Origin: Rhodocyclaceae bacterium | GTDB lineage: Bacteria > Pseudomonadota > Gammaproteobacteria > Burkholderiales > Rhodocyclaceae | Direction of reading: 5' to 3' | Length of the DNA: 39,586 bases | NCBI GenBank assembly: GCA_026417115.1 | Contig: JAOADW010000055.1 | Location: 1-39,586 of the forward strand | Shown: positions 27,974 to 35,696 of the stretch, piece by piece | How the letters are laid out: each line of letters starts with the position of its first letter | Numbering within the stretch: the stretch's first letter is position 1 | Made by a program: the position numbers and the translations under genes | Notes under the pieces: model-generated | Database searches by the model: none | Seen by the model: the letters and a program-made list of their open reading frames with translations, nothing else | Told to the model about the DNA's origin: nothing

Positions 27974-29335
27974 TTAGCCGACTTTGGGGAGATGGGCGAG
28001 CGAAGCTTCCACGGCTTCACGCGGATACGCGAAATCCTCGAGCTTGCCAGCAAAGTAACTCTCATAGGCGGAGAGGTCGAAATGACCATGGCCCGAGAGG
28101 TTGAAGAACAGCACCTTGGGCTCGCCCGAGGCCTTGCAGCGCAAGGCTTCGTCGATCGTCGCACGAATGCCGTGACATGATTCGGGTGCGGGAATGATCC
28201 CTTCGGCGCGCGCGAACATGACGCCGGCTTCGAAGGTCGCTACTTGGGGGACGGCGACGGCTTCGATCAATTTTTCATGATAGAGCAACGAAACGATTGG
28301 CGAATCGCCGTGGTAGCGTAGTCCTCCGGCATGGATGCCGGGCGGCATGAAATCGTGGCCCAGCGTATACATTTTCATCAGCGGGGTGTAACCGGTTGCA
28401 TCGCCATAGTCATAGGCATAGACGCCGCGCGTGAGCGTCGGACACGAGGCGGGCTCGACTGCGACACAACGCAGGTTCTTGGCTCTGGCGTCGCCGGCTG
28501 CCTTGTCGGCGAGGAAGGGGAAAGCCGCGCCGCCGAAATTCGAGCCGCCGCCACAGGGCGCGAAGATGACGTCAGGATAAAGCCCCAGTTTTTCGAATTG
28601 TTTCTTCGCTTCGAGGCCGATCACCGTCTGATGCAGGAGCACATGATTGAGCACCGAGCCCAATGCATATTTGGTGCCGGGCACGGTCACCGCTTCTTCG
28701 ACGGCTTCCGAAATCGCGATGCCCAGGCTGCCAGGGTTGTCTGGCTCTTTGGCGAGGATCTCGCGTCCCGCTTGCGTGAGGTGGGTGGGACTCGCGACGA
28801 CATCCGCGCCCCAGGTTTGCATCATGAGCCGGCGATAGGGTTTCTGTTGATAGGATACCTTGACCATGAACACGCGTACCGGCAGACCGAAAAGCTGGCC
28901 CGCGAGCGCCAGCGACGAACCCCATTGGCCAGCACCCGTCTCGGTGACGAGCCGCTTCGTGCCGGCGATCTTGTTCAGATAGGCTTGGGGCACGGCGGAA
29001 TTCGGCTTGTGCGAGCCCGCGGGGGAGACCCCTTCGTATTTGTAGAAGATCTTCGCCGGCGTGCCGAGCATCGCTTCCAGTCGCGCAGCTCGGCACAGGG
29101 GACTGGGGCGCCAGAGGGCATAGACCTTGCGGACCTCATCCGGAATCGGGATCCACCGTTCGCTGGACATTTCTTGTTCGAGGATCGGCCCAGGAAAAAT
29201 GGCCAGCATCTTGTCGGGAGAGACAGGCTGGCCATCCGGCCCCAGGGGAGGCGGCAGGGGACTCGGCAGATCGGCGAGAATGTTGTACCAATGGGTCGGA
29301 ATTTCGGTTTCGTCGAGGACGACGCGGATGGTCAT
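27974..29335 (-). CDS. trpB2: Tryptophan synthase beta-like protein, type 2 (TrpB2)
   Basis: This 453-residue PLP enzyme matches the longer TrpB2 subgroup. The PLP lysine is K110 in GSHKPNSA, followed by TETGAGQWG. The phosphate-binding glycine loop is [10 protein letters not shown]. TrpB2 proteins make tryptophan from serine and indole without the usual TrpA partner, or rescue free indole. No trpA is adjacent. The ribosome site GGGAGCA precedes the ATG. It seems to be the first gene of a run ending in yacG, an unusual neighbour set for an amino-acid enzyme. Confidence 0.93.
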   Translation of the reverse strand: MTIRVVLDETEIPTHWYNILADLPSPLPPPLGPDGQPVSPDKMLAIFPGPILEQEMSSERWIPIPDEVRKVYALWRPSPLCRAARLEAMLGTPAKIFYKYEGVSPAGSHKPNSAVPQAYLNKIAGTKRLVTETGAGQWGSSLALAGQLFGLPVRVFMVKVSYQQKPYRRLMMQTWGADVVASPTHLTQAGREILAKEPDNPGSLGIAISEAVEEAVTVPGTKYALGSVLNHVLLHQTVIGLEAKKQFEKLGLYPDVIFAPCGGGSNFGGAAFPFLADKAAGDARAKNLRCVAVEPASCPTLTRGVYAYDYGDATGYTPLMKMYTLGHDFMPPGIHAGGLRYHGDSPIVSLLYHEKLIEAVAVPQVATFEAGVMFARAEGIIPAPESCHGIRATIDEALRCKASGEPKVLFFNLSGHGHFDLSAYESYFAGKLEDFAYPREAVEASLAHLPKVG

Positions 29336-29438
29336 GATCGTGCTCCCTGGCGTTGAGAAAGCGCAAACTTACCGCAAGTTGCGCAATCCTTCAAAGCCCT
29401 TCTCGACGCCGCGTGAAATCTCGTCTAATCTGGGAAAT

Positions 29439-29759
29439 ATGAAAAGCAGAGCGCACGCGATGCTCTTTTTTGCTTGTGCCTTGGCTACGGCAGGCGGCTG
29501 GGCGGCCGATTTCGCCTGTCTCGAACAATGCCTGCGGCAAGGGCACGCGCGCGCCTATTGCTTCCGCGTCTGTGAGGCGCCCAGCACGGGCGGCCTCGAG
29601 AGCCAGGCAGGCGTGCCGGAAAATCCCGCGTTTCGCCAAATCCGGCCTTCGCAGGAGGCGTATTCCCCACCCCTCGAGTCCTATGACGTCAAATGCTTGG
29701 AGGATTGTCGTCGGAAGGGCCATGCCTACGGGTGGTGCCGGAAATTGTGTCGTTATTGA
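29439..29759 (+). CDS. Secreted twin CX3C-X9-CX3C protein
   Basis: This 106-residue precursor has a signal peptide of about 22 residues (cleavage near WAA-D). The mature protein has two copies of one motif: C27, C31, C41, C45 in CLEQCLRQGHARAYC and C86, C90, C100, C104 in CLEDCRRKGHAYGWC. They share the core C-L-E-x-C-x-R-x-GHA and are joined by a Pro/Ser-rich linker. Two helix-turn-helix hairpins, each held by two disulfides, are likely. The protein would fold in the periplasm, where DsbC and DsbD could help. I know no named bacterial family for it. It starts the plus-strand run with the CsgG-like gene 18 bases downstream. GGGAAAT precedes the ATG. Confidence 0.8.
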   Translation: MKSRAHAMLFFACALATAGGWAADFACLEQCLRQGHARAYCFRVCEAPSTGGLESQAGVPENPAFRQIRPSQEAYSPPLESYDVKCLEDCRRKGHAYGWCRKLCRY

Positions 29760-29777
29760 TCAAGGGAGAGGAAGACG

Positions 29778-30572
29778 ATGTCCGTTCGTGCCATATCGAT
29801 CATGAGTCTGATGGCGGCCTGCGGCTTGGCCATCGCCCAGCCGGTTTTCGAGAGTCCTTCGCCGACGGCGGGGTCGTCGACCTCGCAAAAGGCTCACGAG
29901 ATGGCCGACCGCGGCATCTACAAAGCCATCGAATATGAAAATGCGGCAAAACCTGGGCCAGCGATCATCGTGCTGCCGGGAGAGATCAAGAGCAACAACG
30001 CAACCTTCGTGCAGCGCATCACGACCAATAACATCGCAGACTTTGCCGAACTCGAGCTGGGGCGCGCCAACTTCAAGATTCTCGAACGCGCCGATCTCGG
30101 GCCACTGCTCAACGAGTTCCAACTGGCCTATACCCTTGGCGACCCGAACCAAGCGCGGAAACTTCTGCAAAAAGGAAAATTCCGCACCACCAAATGGGTG
30201 ATCAAATTCGATGTGTTGAAGGCCGAGCAGGTCGCGAAGGCCGAAGAGGGCTTCCAGGGGCAGCCGCTTGGACGCATTTTCGGCATCTTGGCGGGGGGAA
30301 CCGCCGGAGCGGTCGGTGAGACGGCGATAGGTTCCGTGCGCACCGGCGAGGCCACGGGGGTCTGGATCATCGGCATGCGCTACAAGCTGATCGATGCCAA
30401 CACGGCGGAACAAGTGGCCACGGGCTATACCGAGGAAAAAATGGAGATCGGCGCCAAGACCCAAGCGGTGCTGGGGTTCTCCCAAGGCGCTCAGGGCGGG
30501 CTCACGCTCGATGGCATGGTGCAACGGCTCGTGCAAAAACTCGTCTGGGAAATCGATCGCCGCTACAAGTAG
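29778..30572 (+). CDS. CsgG-family outer membrane secretion protein
   Basis: This 264-residue exported protein resembles the CsgG/HfaB family, whose members form outer-membrane channels for curli or holdfast proteins. Matching features are the early PAIIVLPGEI strand, NFKILERADLGPLLNE (compare the W-F-x-P-L-E-R-x-x-L-x-x-L-L-N-E pattern of CsgG), a glycine-rich stretch (about 165-185) before GVWIIGMRYKLIDANTAEQV, and a C-terminal helix with LDGMVQRLVQKLVWEID. The export signal covers the first 20 residues; C15 in LMAAC could be a lipidation site, or cleavage may follow AIA. A ribosome site AGGAAG precedes the ATG. The gene lies between the twin-CX3C gene and the cyclase gene. Homology is judged by eye. 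Confidence 0.75.
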   Translation: MSVRAISIMSLMAACGLAIAQPVFESPSPTAGSSTSQKAHEMADRGIYKAIEYENAAKPGPAIIVLPGEIKSNNATFVQRITTNNIADFAELELGRANFKILERADLGPLLNEFQLAYTLGDPNQARKLLQKGKFRTTKWVIKFDVLKAEQVAKAEEGFQGQPLGRIFGILAGGTAGAVGETAIGSVRTGEATGVWIIGMRYKLIDANTAEQVATGYTEEKMEIGAKTQAVLGFSQGAQGGLTLDGMVQRLVQKLVWEIDRRYK

Positions 30573-30590
30573 TAGGCAAGACCGCGGAAG

Positions 30591-32459
30591 ATGGAGGAAA
30601 ACCCCGTCGCGCGCGCGAAATCTCTTGCCGTCTCGCTGCTGCTTGCGGCGCTTTCGGCGGCGCTGTATTTCGCCTCGAGTTTGAGCGGCTGGGCTCTGCG
30701 CCTGGAAAACCTTTACTACGACGCTTGGCATCGGTGGGCGGGTCAGCGCTTCGAACCACGCCATGTCGTGCTCGTGATGATCGATGATGCGACGCTCGCC
30801 CGCTACGCGGATACGCCTTTGTCTTTTTGGACTCCCCATTTTGCACAGGCCATCGAAACGCTCAGGGCGCTAGAGACACGTCTGATCGTGCTGGATTTCT
30901 TGTTTTCAGGAAGCCCGGAACGCTGGCTGAGCCGATTGGGGGTCACCGATCTGGAGGCGGCGCGCCGCTATGATCGACCTTTTCGCCAGGCGCTCCACGG
31001 CGGAGATGTTTTCCTCGCTGGCTTCTTGGTTGGGGAAGGCAAAGCAGTAGGCGACTTCATCTTGCCCACGCCGGATGTCCTCTTGGCTTTACCGTCCCAA
31101 GACGTCGCCGGCCATGTGGGGCTAGCCAATCTCGAGCTCGATGCCGACAGCGTCGTTCGCCATTATCGCCGGCGCCTGCCGATCGGCGAAGCCGCGGCAG
31201 CCGCTGGCCTTCCCCGCTACAGTCTTGCCGGTTTGGTCGTGCGCCGAGAAAGCGGCGCGGAACTCGATACCTTGCTGCGCCCCATTACTTACGTTGGGCC
31301 TCCGGGCAGTTTCCCCTTTGTTTCCTTCGCCCGCTTGCTAGAGCCGCAAGCAGCCCAGGAAGCCAGCCTCAAAGCCCTGTTAGCCGGCAAGGTGGCGATC
31401 ATTGGCGCAGGCTATGCAGGCATGAACGACGTTCATCCCACGCCGTATTCCAATACGGTCGGCGCCGGCAACCGGCTGATGAGTGGCCCCGAGATCCAAG
31501 CCAACATCATCGAAACCGAGCTCTCGGGGCGGAGCACGCGGCCTGCGCACAGGCTATTGTCGGCAACCATCGTCTTCTTGGGCGCAGGATTGATCGCGCT
31601 GATGTTTTTGCAACGTGGCCCCTTTGGGGCCTTGGTCATCTTCGCAGCCTATCTCGCCTTCGTCGCAGGAGCGTCCTATTGGGCATTTCGCCAGGCAATC
31701 CTCCTCGAAGCATGGCAAATGCAAGCATCGCCCTTGCTGGCATTGGCACTGGCGGGCGCTGGCAAATTGCGGCGTAGCGAGCGCGAACGGCGCAAGCTTG
31801 CGCAGATCTTCGCTCGCTACGTGTCCGAACGCGTGATGCATACTCTGCTCTCGAGTGGCGAAATGCCTGCGTTGGGCGGAAGCCGGCGGGATATCAGTGT
31901 GCTGTTCTCCGACATACGGGGGTTTACCACGCTCTCTGAGCAGCTTGCGCCAGAAGAGGTCGTCGAGGTGCTCAACGCCTATTTCGAGCGTGCGTGCGCC
32001 GTGCTCCTCGCGGAAGAGGCGACCATCGACAAGTTCATCGGCGATGCAGTGATGGCCGAATTCGGCGCGCCGCTTGACGAGCCCGATCATGCCGATCGCG
32101 CTCTGCGCGCCGCACTCGCCTTGCAGCGCACGGCGCAAGAATTCGCAACCTGGATGGCGTCCCGTTTCGCGGGTCGGGAGTTGCCCCCCTTCGCGATTGG
32201 CATCGGCATCCATACGGGCCCAGCGGTGGTCGGCAACATCGGCTCTGCGCGACGCATGGAATACACGGCAGTGGGCGATACGGTGAATACCGCCTCCCGT
32301 CTCGAAGGCATGACCAAGACCGTCGGCTGCCCGATTTTGATCAGTCGTTCGACCTTTGAGGCGCTCGGCGACAAGAAAGCCTATCGCTTTGGCCATTGGC
32401 ATCGGCTTGCGGTCAAGGGCAGAAGGCAAGCAGTGGAAGCCCTCGAGGTTTGGCCATGA
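30591..32459 (+). CDS. CHASE2-type class III adenylate/guanylate cyclase
   Basis: This 622-residue membrane cyclase has an N-terminal membrane anchor (about 10-30) and a large periplasmic CHASE2 sensor (about 35-315, with VVLVMIDDATLARY and AIIGAGYAGMNDVHPTPYS). Three membrane helices (about 324-390) precede a class III catalytic domain (about 430-622). Metal-binding D441 (FSDIRGFT) and D485 (DKFIGDAVMA) are present, as are substrate lysine K481, N566 and transition-state R570 in GDTVNTASRLEG. The K/T pair fits cAMP more than cGMP. GGAAG sits directly before the ATG. Its position inside the fibre locus suggests a sensor for envelope state, but this is inference. The stop overlaps the Sel1 gene as ATGA. 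Confidence 0.92.
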   Translation: MEENPVARAKSLAVSLLLAALSAALYFASSLSGWALRLENLYYDAWHRWAGQRFEPRHVVLVMIDDATLARYADTPLSFWTPHFAQAIETLRALETRLIVLDFLFSGSPERWLSRLGVTDLEAARRYDRPFRQALHGGDVFLAGFLVGEGKAVGDFILPTPDVLLALPSQDVAGHVGLANLELDADSVVRHYRRRLPIGEAAAAAGLPRYSLAGLVVRRESGAELDTLLRPITYVGPPGSFPFVSFARLLEPQAAQEASLKALLAGKVAIIGAGYAGMNDVHPTPYSNTVGAGNRLMSGPEIQANIIETELSGRSTRPAHRLLSATIVFLGAGLIALMFLQRGPFGALVIFAAYLAFVAGASYWAFRQAILLEAWQMQASPLLALALAGAGKLRRSERERRKLAQIFARYVSERVMHTLLSSGEMPALGGSRRDISVLFSDIRGFTTLSEQLAPEEVVEVLNAYFERACAVLLAEEATIDKFIGDAVMAEFGAPLDEPDHADRALRAALALQRTAQEFATWMASRFAGRELPPFAIGIGIHTGPAVVGNIGSARRMEYTAVGDTVNTASRLEGMTKTVGCPILISRSTFEALGDKKAYRFGHWHRLAVKGRRQAVEALEVWP

Positions 32460-33076
32460 TTAAGCGATTCTTCCTGATCCTTTTCTGCGCAGGGGTGCTG
32501 ACGCCTCTGGGCATTTGCGGGACGATCGAAGAGGCGCGCCGCGCGATCGAACGCGGCGAGGGGCAAAAGGCCCTGCGCCTTTTGCAGCCGCTGGCGGAAA
32601 GTCATGACGCCGAGGCCTGGTATTGGCTCGGGCGGCTTTATTTCTACGACGTGCCGGGAGTGGCGCGGGATTGGCGGCAAGCGGCGCATTGGTTCCGCTT
32701 GGCGGCCGAAGCCGGCCATGCCGAAGCCCAATACAAGCTTGGTGGCATGTATTTCGCGGGCAGAGGCGTGCGGCAGTCGACTCGCCGCGCCGCCCATTGG
32801 TGGCGCGAAGCGGCATTACAGCAGCATGCCGAGGCGCTCAACAATCTCGGCGCCTTGCTGGTCACCGGTCGTGGCGTCGAACGCGATGCGGCGCTCGGCC
32901 TGGCCTTGCAAATACTGGCGGCAAGACGTGGCTCGGAAGCCGCACAGGAAAATTTGAAGAACAAGACGATCACCCGCGCCGACGACGAGCTTGCCCGCTC
33001 CCTGGAGAACAATCCTACGCTCCTAGGACGAGTGCTCGGTTCCTTGCGTTGGCGCGAAGAAAAGATGCCTCGTTGA
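32456..33076 (+). CDS. Secreted Sel1-repeat protein
   Basis: This 206-residue protein has an N-terminal signal peptide (MIKRFFLILFCAGVLTPLG). At least three Sel1-type helical repeats follow: AEAWYWLGRLYF (about 60-95), AEAQYKLGGMYFAGRGV (about 96-130) and AEALNNLGALLVTGRGV (about 131-165). Sel1 repeats are protein-binding scaffolds. A fourth, degraded repeat and a charged tail follow. In this locus it could be a periplasmic adaptor for the secretion channel, which is inference. The ATG overlaps the cyclase stop, so the two are translationally coupled. It is the last gene of this plus-strand run. Confidence 0.88.
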   Translation: MIKRFFLILFCAGVLTPLGICGTIEEARRAIERGEGQKALRLLQPLAESHDAEAWYWLGRLYFYDVPGVARDWRQAAHWFRLAAEAGHAEAQYKLGGMYFAGRGVRQSTRRAAHWWREAALQQHAEALNNLGALLVTGRGVERDAALGLALQILAARRGSEAAQENLKNKTITRADDELARSLENNPTLLGRVLGSLRWREEKMPR

Positions 33077-33160
33077 TTCGCAGGTAAAGGCGAGAAAAAC
33101 TGCCGCCTATGGATTGGATGTCGCACGCGTTCTCTTCGGAAAGCTCTGAATAACCTGCTG

Positions 33161-33178
33161 CGCGGCCGGATGGCCGCG
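33161..33178. repeat. GC-rich inverted repeat between convergent genes
   Basis: Seven-base arms cgcggcc and ggccgcg enclose a four-base loop, in the 210-base gap between the ends of the Sel1 gene and the smallest repeat-protein gene. It could end transcription from either side. No T-run follows on either strand, so a standard intrinsic terminator is not supported. Nothing else is seen in this gap. Confidence 0.4.
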
Positions 33179-33286
33179 TTGCGCGGTGTTCGCTCCCCCG
33201 CCTCACCTCTTGTGATGTCTCGGTCGCTGCGCACCCTTGCGCCTTGCCCATCAGCCAGCCGCTCGCAACGGCTATGCAGGGTTTCC

Positions 33287-33634
33287 TTAGCGTCCGCCGA
33301 TGGCGCCGACGCGATTGCCGGCCGTATTGCCTTGGCCGACGGCCGTGGCCGAGGTTTCTCGCGCGCGCGCATCGATGCGGGTCGTCCCCGTCACATTGAC
33401 GCCACCACCCTCATTGCCTACCCGCGGCGGCGTCGATGCAGCAGGGGCGTTGCTGGGGGCTTGGCTGCCACTGGCAGTGCGCTGACGCGTCTCCTCGCTG
33501 CCGCTGTTGCTCGGCGTAGGAGGCCGTCCATCGCTGGCAATCCCACGTGGATGACTCGAACGCGGCACGGGCTCTTCCGCTGCCCATGCCAGCGAGATAA
33601 ACGAGAGGAGGCAGAGAGCGATTTTTCGCATCAT
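33287..33634 (-). CDS. Secreted single-repeat, curlin-like small protein
   Basis: This 115-residue precursor has a signal peptide (cleavage near AWA-A). A Pro/Ser/Arg-rich disordered middle (about 20-72) is followed by one C-terminal copy of the repeat shared with the two proteins upstream: GGGVNVTGTTRIDAR, then ATAVGQGNTAGNRVG and a GGR end. It lies 44 bases beyond the stop of the two-repeat protein, past a strong terminator hairpin, so it may be made in small amounts by read-through. A nucleator, cap or anchor role like that of CsgB is a reasonable guess. Two adjacent ATGs are possible starts; the first is listed. The ribosome site (GTAGG) is weak. Confidence 0.75.
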   Translation of the reverse strand: MMRKIALCLLSFISLAWAAEEPVPRSSHPRGIASDGRPPTPSNSGSEETRQRTASGSQAPSNAPAASTPPRVGNEGGGVNVTGTTRIDARARETSATAVGQGNTAGNRVGAIGGR

Positions 33635-33641
33635 GCCTACG

Positions 33642-33663
33642 AAAAGGCGGCCTTGCGGCCGCC
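33642..33663 (-). terminator. Intrinsic terminator within the repeat-protein operon
   Basis: On the minus strand a perfect seven-base stem (GGCGGCC/GGCCGCC) with loop GCAA is followed by TTTT. It lies between the two-repeat protein gene (stop at 33679) and the single-repeat gene (start at 33634). The stable GNRA-type loop makes it a strong hairpin, though the T-tract is short, so partial termination is likely. Confidence 0.7.
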
Positions 33664-33678
33664 CTTCGTGACCCGCGA

Positions 33679-34005
33679 TTACTTGCCGCCGATCTGGCCG
33701 ACGGTGTTTTCGGCCTTGTTGCCCTTGCCGACGGCAACTGCCGTTTGCTTGCCGGCGACGGCATTGATGTTGGTATTGCCTTTGATGTTGGTGCCGCCTT
33801 TGATCGCACCAACCGTATTCTTGGCCGTATTGTCTTGGCCGACGGCCACTGCCGTTTGCTGGCCGACGGCGGCGTTGATGTTGGTGTTGCCCTGGATGTT
33901 CACGCCGCCAGCCGCGGCCTGACCACCCTGCCCTTGAGCGGCTGCCTGGGCGAAGGCCAGGGTCGTGGCGACGGAAAGCACAGCGGCGAGGACGAGCTTC
34001 TTCAT
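33679..34005 (-). CDS. Secreted two-repeat, curlin-like protein
   Basis: This 108-residue precursor has a signal peptide ending near AFA-Q. Apart from a short Gly/Gln-rich start, the mature chain is two nearly identical units of about 35 residues. Each reads GNTNINAxxGxQTAVAVG and then GxxNxAxNTVG. The chain is rich in Gly, Asn, Ala, Thr and Val, with few charged residues and no Cys. Alternating polar and small hydrophobic residues with a G-x-G-N-x-A motif recall curlin strands, so a stacked beta-strand (amyloid or solenoid) fold is likely. A strong AAAGGAGATC ribosome site suggests high expression. I do not recognise a named family. Confidence 0.82.
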   Translation of the reverse strand: MKKLVLAAVLSVATTLAFAQAAAQGQGGQAAAGGVNIQGNTNINAAVGQQTAVAVGQDNTAKNTVGAIKGGTNIKGNTNINAVAGKQTAVAVGKGNKAENTVGQIGGK

Positions 34006-34041
34006 GACGATCTCCTTTCAAGAGGTGGTGGCGAAAAACCC

Positions 34042-34713
34042 TCAACCGATGATGCGGAACTGCACCCGGCGGTTTTTGGGATCGGTTGGCTCAAGCCCGG
34101 GCAAAGGCTCCATCGGTCCTTTGCCCACGGGCATGAGCCGCATCGGATCGATGCCGAAGCGATCGATCAGAAAATTCATCACGGCGAACGCGCGCTCACG
34201 CGAAAGCGCCATATTGCGCTGGTAATTGCCGCTAATGTCGGTATGGCCTTCGATCAAGAGACGCACCGTAGGATCCTTTTGCAACAACCCCGCGATCGAC
34301 TGCAAGAAAGGAATCGATTCGGGCAAGATCTGCGCGCTATTGACCTTGAATTGGATCGGGAATGCAATCGCGTTTTCCGAGACTTGAAGTGTCTGCGAAG
34401 GCTGCGCAGCCGCCGCCGGCTGCGGCGCAGCCTGGGCTGCGGGCTGGGGTGCCGCTGCGGCTGGTGCAGCCGCGGGTGCCGCTGCTGCCGAGGGTGCGGC
34501 CTCCGGCGCCTCGCCGAAGACGATCGCGCGCGTCTTGAATTTCTTCTGCCCTGATTTCTCGCCGCCGAGCAGTTTTTGCTGCAGCTCTTCGACGCTCGGC
34601 GCTTTGTCATAGACGGTGACTTCCGCGCGCGCTAGCGTGCCCATCCCCATGACCAAGGCAAGCACCAACGAAAGGCGCGGCACGATGCGGAAAGCGCGCT
34701 TACTTGCAGACAT
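34042..34713 (-). CDS. OmpA-family peptidoglycan-binding protein
   Basis: This 223-residue secreted protein has a signal peptide ending at ARA-E. A short conserved N-terminal part is followed by a long Ala/Pro/Gln-rich linker (about 70-107) and a C-terminal OmpA-like domain (about 112-223). The diaminopimelate-binding residues are D159 (GHTDISGNYQRN) and R174 (LSRERA), and the end reads DPKNRRVQFRIIG. There is no beta barrel, so it is a periplasmic tether to the cell wall. It lies between repeat-protein genes and overlaps the preceding small gene by 14 bases, so it is probably part of the same secretion and anchoring assembly. Confidence 0.9.
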   Translation of the reverse strand: MSASKRAFRIVPRLSLVLALVMGMGTLARAEVTVYDKAPSVEELQQKLLGGEKSGQKKFKTRAIVFGEAPEAAPSAAAAPAAAPAAAAPQPAAQAAPQPAAAAQPSQTLQVSENAIAFPIQFKVNSAQILPESIPFLQSIAGLLQKDPTVRLLIEGHTDISGNYQRNMALSRERAFAVMNFLIDRFGIDPMRLMPVGKGPMEPLPGLEPTDPKNRRVQFRIIG

Positions 34714-34990
34714 TGATGATCTCCTTCGCGGTGACGATGGTTTCTTTCGAGTCCTTGCCGCCTGGGGTCGCGCCTACATTCATCGTGCAAGTGCCTGCGC
34801 GCTTGCTGCCGATATTGACCTGCGTTTGTTGTTTTTGCATGCCCTCGGCGCCGCTTTGCAAATAGCCTTTCGCAAGCGCTTTGTTGACTTTCGATTGTCC
34901 GCGCGGATTGAGATGCGTGCCCTCGTTCAAGGCCCAGGCGGGCAAGACGAACAACGCCATCAGAAATGCCGAACGCCGTATGATCGTCAT
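34700..34990 (-). CDS. Small secreted protein with disulfide-closed C-terminal domain
   Basis: This 96-residue precursor has a signal peptide ending near AWA-L. The C-terminal half contains TQVNIGSKRAGTC, then NVGATPGG, and ends INVCK. The two cysteines (C68 and C95) probably form a disulfide that closes a small domain. This end resembles the C-terminus of the protein at 37233-37727 (C...GNVVG...AICK). It also resembles the CINIG...C tail of the three-to-four-repeat protein just upstream. A good ribosome site (GGAGAGGAAAAG) precedes the ATG; a longer frame that starts in the neighbouring gene is rejected. The function is unknown; a cap or minor fibre part is possible. Confidence 0.78.
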   Translation of the reverse strand: MTIIRRSAFLMALFVLPAWALNEGTHLNPRGQSKVNKALAKGYLQSGAEGMQKQQTQVNIGSKRAGTCTMNVGATPGGKDSKETIVTAKEIINVCK

Positions 34991-35006
34991 CTCTTTTCCT
35001 CTCCTT

Positions 35007-35525
35007 TCAGTTACAGCCATCGACGCCTTTGGTGCCAATGTTGATGCACCCTTTTTGTCCGGCGCCTCCGACGACGTTGGTGATGTTGCCGACGCCGACC
35101 GTGACATTGCCTTTGCCGCCTTTGACGACGCCGACATTGGTCTTCGCGGTGTTGCCTGCGCCGGCAGCAATCGTCGTCATATTGCCCACCGCGGCGTTGA
35201 TCTGCGTCTTACCCGAGGTATTCTGCGCCACGCCGATGTTGCTTTGCGCTTTATTGCCGACACCCGCGGCCACCGTCGTTTGCGCGCCGGCTACGGCATT
35301 GATTTCGGTGCTACCGCCCGTGCTTCCTTTGACGGCGCCGACCCGGCTCTGGGCGGTATTGCCGGCGCCGACGGCGACCGACGTTTGAGCGCCGACGGCG
35401 GCATTGATCTGGGTATTGCCCTTGACGACGCCGCCCTGGGTCTGAGCCCAGCTCGTGGGGAGCGAAAACCAAAGCCCTGCGCCAAGGAAGGTGACGATCC
35501 CTTTGACGAGCACGCCGACTCTCAT
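35007..35525 (-). CDS. Secreted multi-repeat, curlin-like protein (candidate major fibre subunit)
   Basis: This 172-residue precursor has a signal peptide ending near SWA-Q. The mature part holds three clear units of about 35 residues with pattern GNTxINAxxGxQT followed by VAxGxGNTAxxxVG, then a fourth divergent unit. It ends with a Cys-bounded tail (GCINIGTKGVDGC). The composition is Gly, Asn, Ala, Thr and Val rich with few charges. The spacing and G-x-G-N-x-A motif suggest a repeating beta-strand stack like curlin. It is the first gene of the minus-strand operon and has a good ribosome site (GGGGAG). The chosen ATG is preferred over an upstream ATG at 35558 with no ribosome site. Product naming is by inference only. 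Confidence 0.82.
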   Translation of the reverse strand: MRVGVLVKGIVTFLGAGLWFSLPTSWAQTQGGVVKGNTQINAAVGAQTSVAVGAGNTAQSRVGAVKGSTGGSTEINAVAGAQTTVAAGVGNKAQSNIGVAQNTSGKTQINAAVGNMTTIAAGAGNTAKTNVGVVKGGKGNVTVGVGNITNVVGGAGQKGCINIGTKGVDGCN

Positions 35526-35563
35526 GGTCTCCCCTTTCATGCGATCAAGGTGTTTCATTTACT

Positions 35564-35592
35564 ACTATGGCAAGTATTCAACGCGGATGCAA
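35564..35592 (-). promoter_or_regulatory. Candidate promoter of the repeat-protein operon
   Basis: On the minus strand TTGCAT (35592-35587), a 17-base spacer and CATAGT (35569-35564) precede the multi-repeat protein gene. The match to consensus is modest (3 of 6 and 4 of 6). The divergent intergenic region 35526-35696 is more AT-rich than its surroundings and probably holds promoters for both operons. No convincing plus-strand pair with normal spacing was found; TTGGAC and TATACA there are 21 bases apart. Confidence 0.3.
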
Positions 35593-35696
35593 GAAAAAAG
35601 TTGACGCGGTTTCGTTTCACGGGAATGATTTGCGTTGGACAGAGCCGTTTTCTATTTCTACTATACAGAATGCAGATCATCGAAAAGGGGATGACC

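Noticed and set aside
33679-35525. Short tandem DNA repeats in the repeat-protein genes considered as a CRISPR array
   Set aside because: The repetition follows the codon frame of secreted proteins, the units are imperfect with no unique spacers of constant length, and no cas genes are present.
35635-35667. Plus-strand promoter TTGGAC/TATACA before the CsgG-like lipoprotein
   Set aside because: The 21-base spacing is too long for a sigma-70 promoter.
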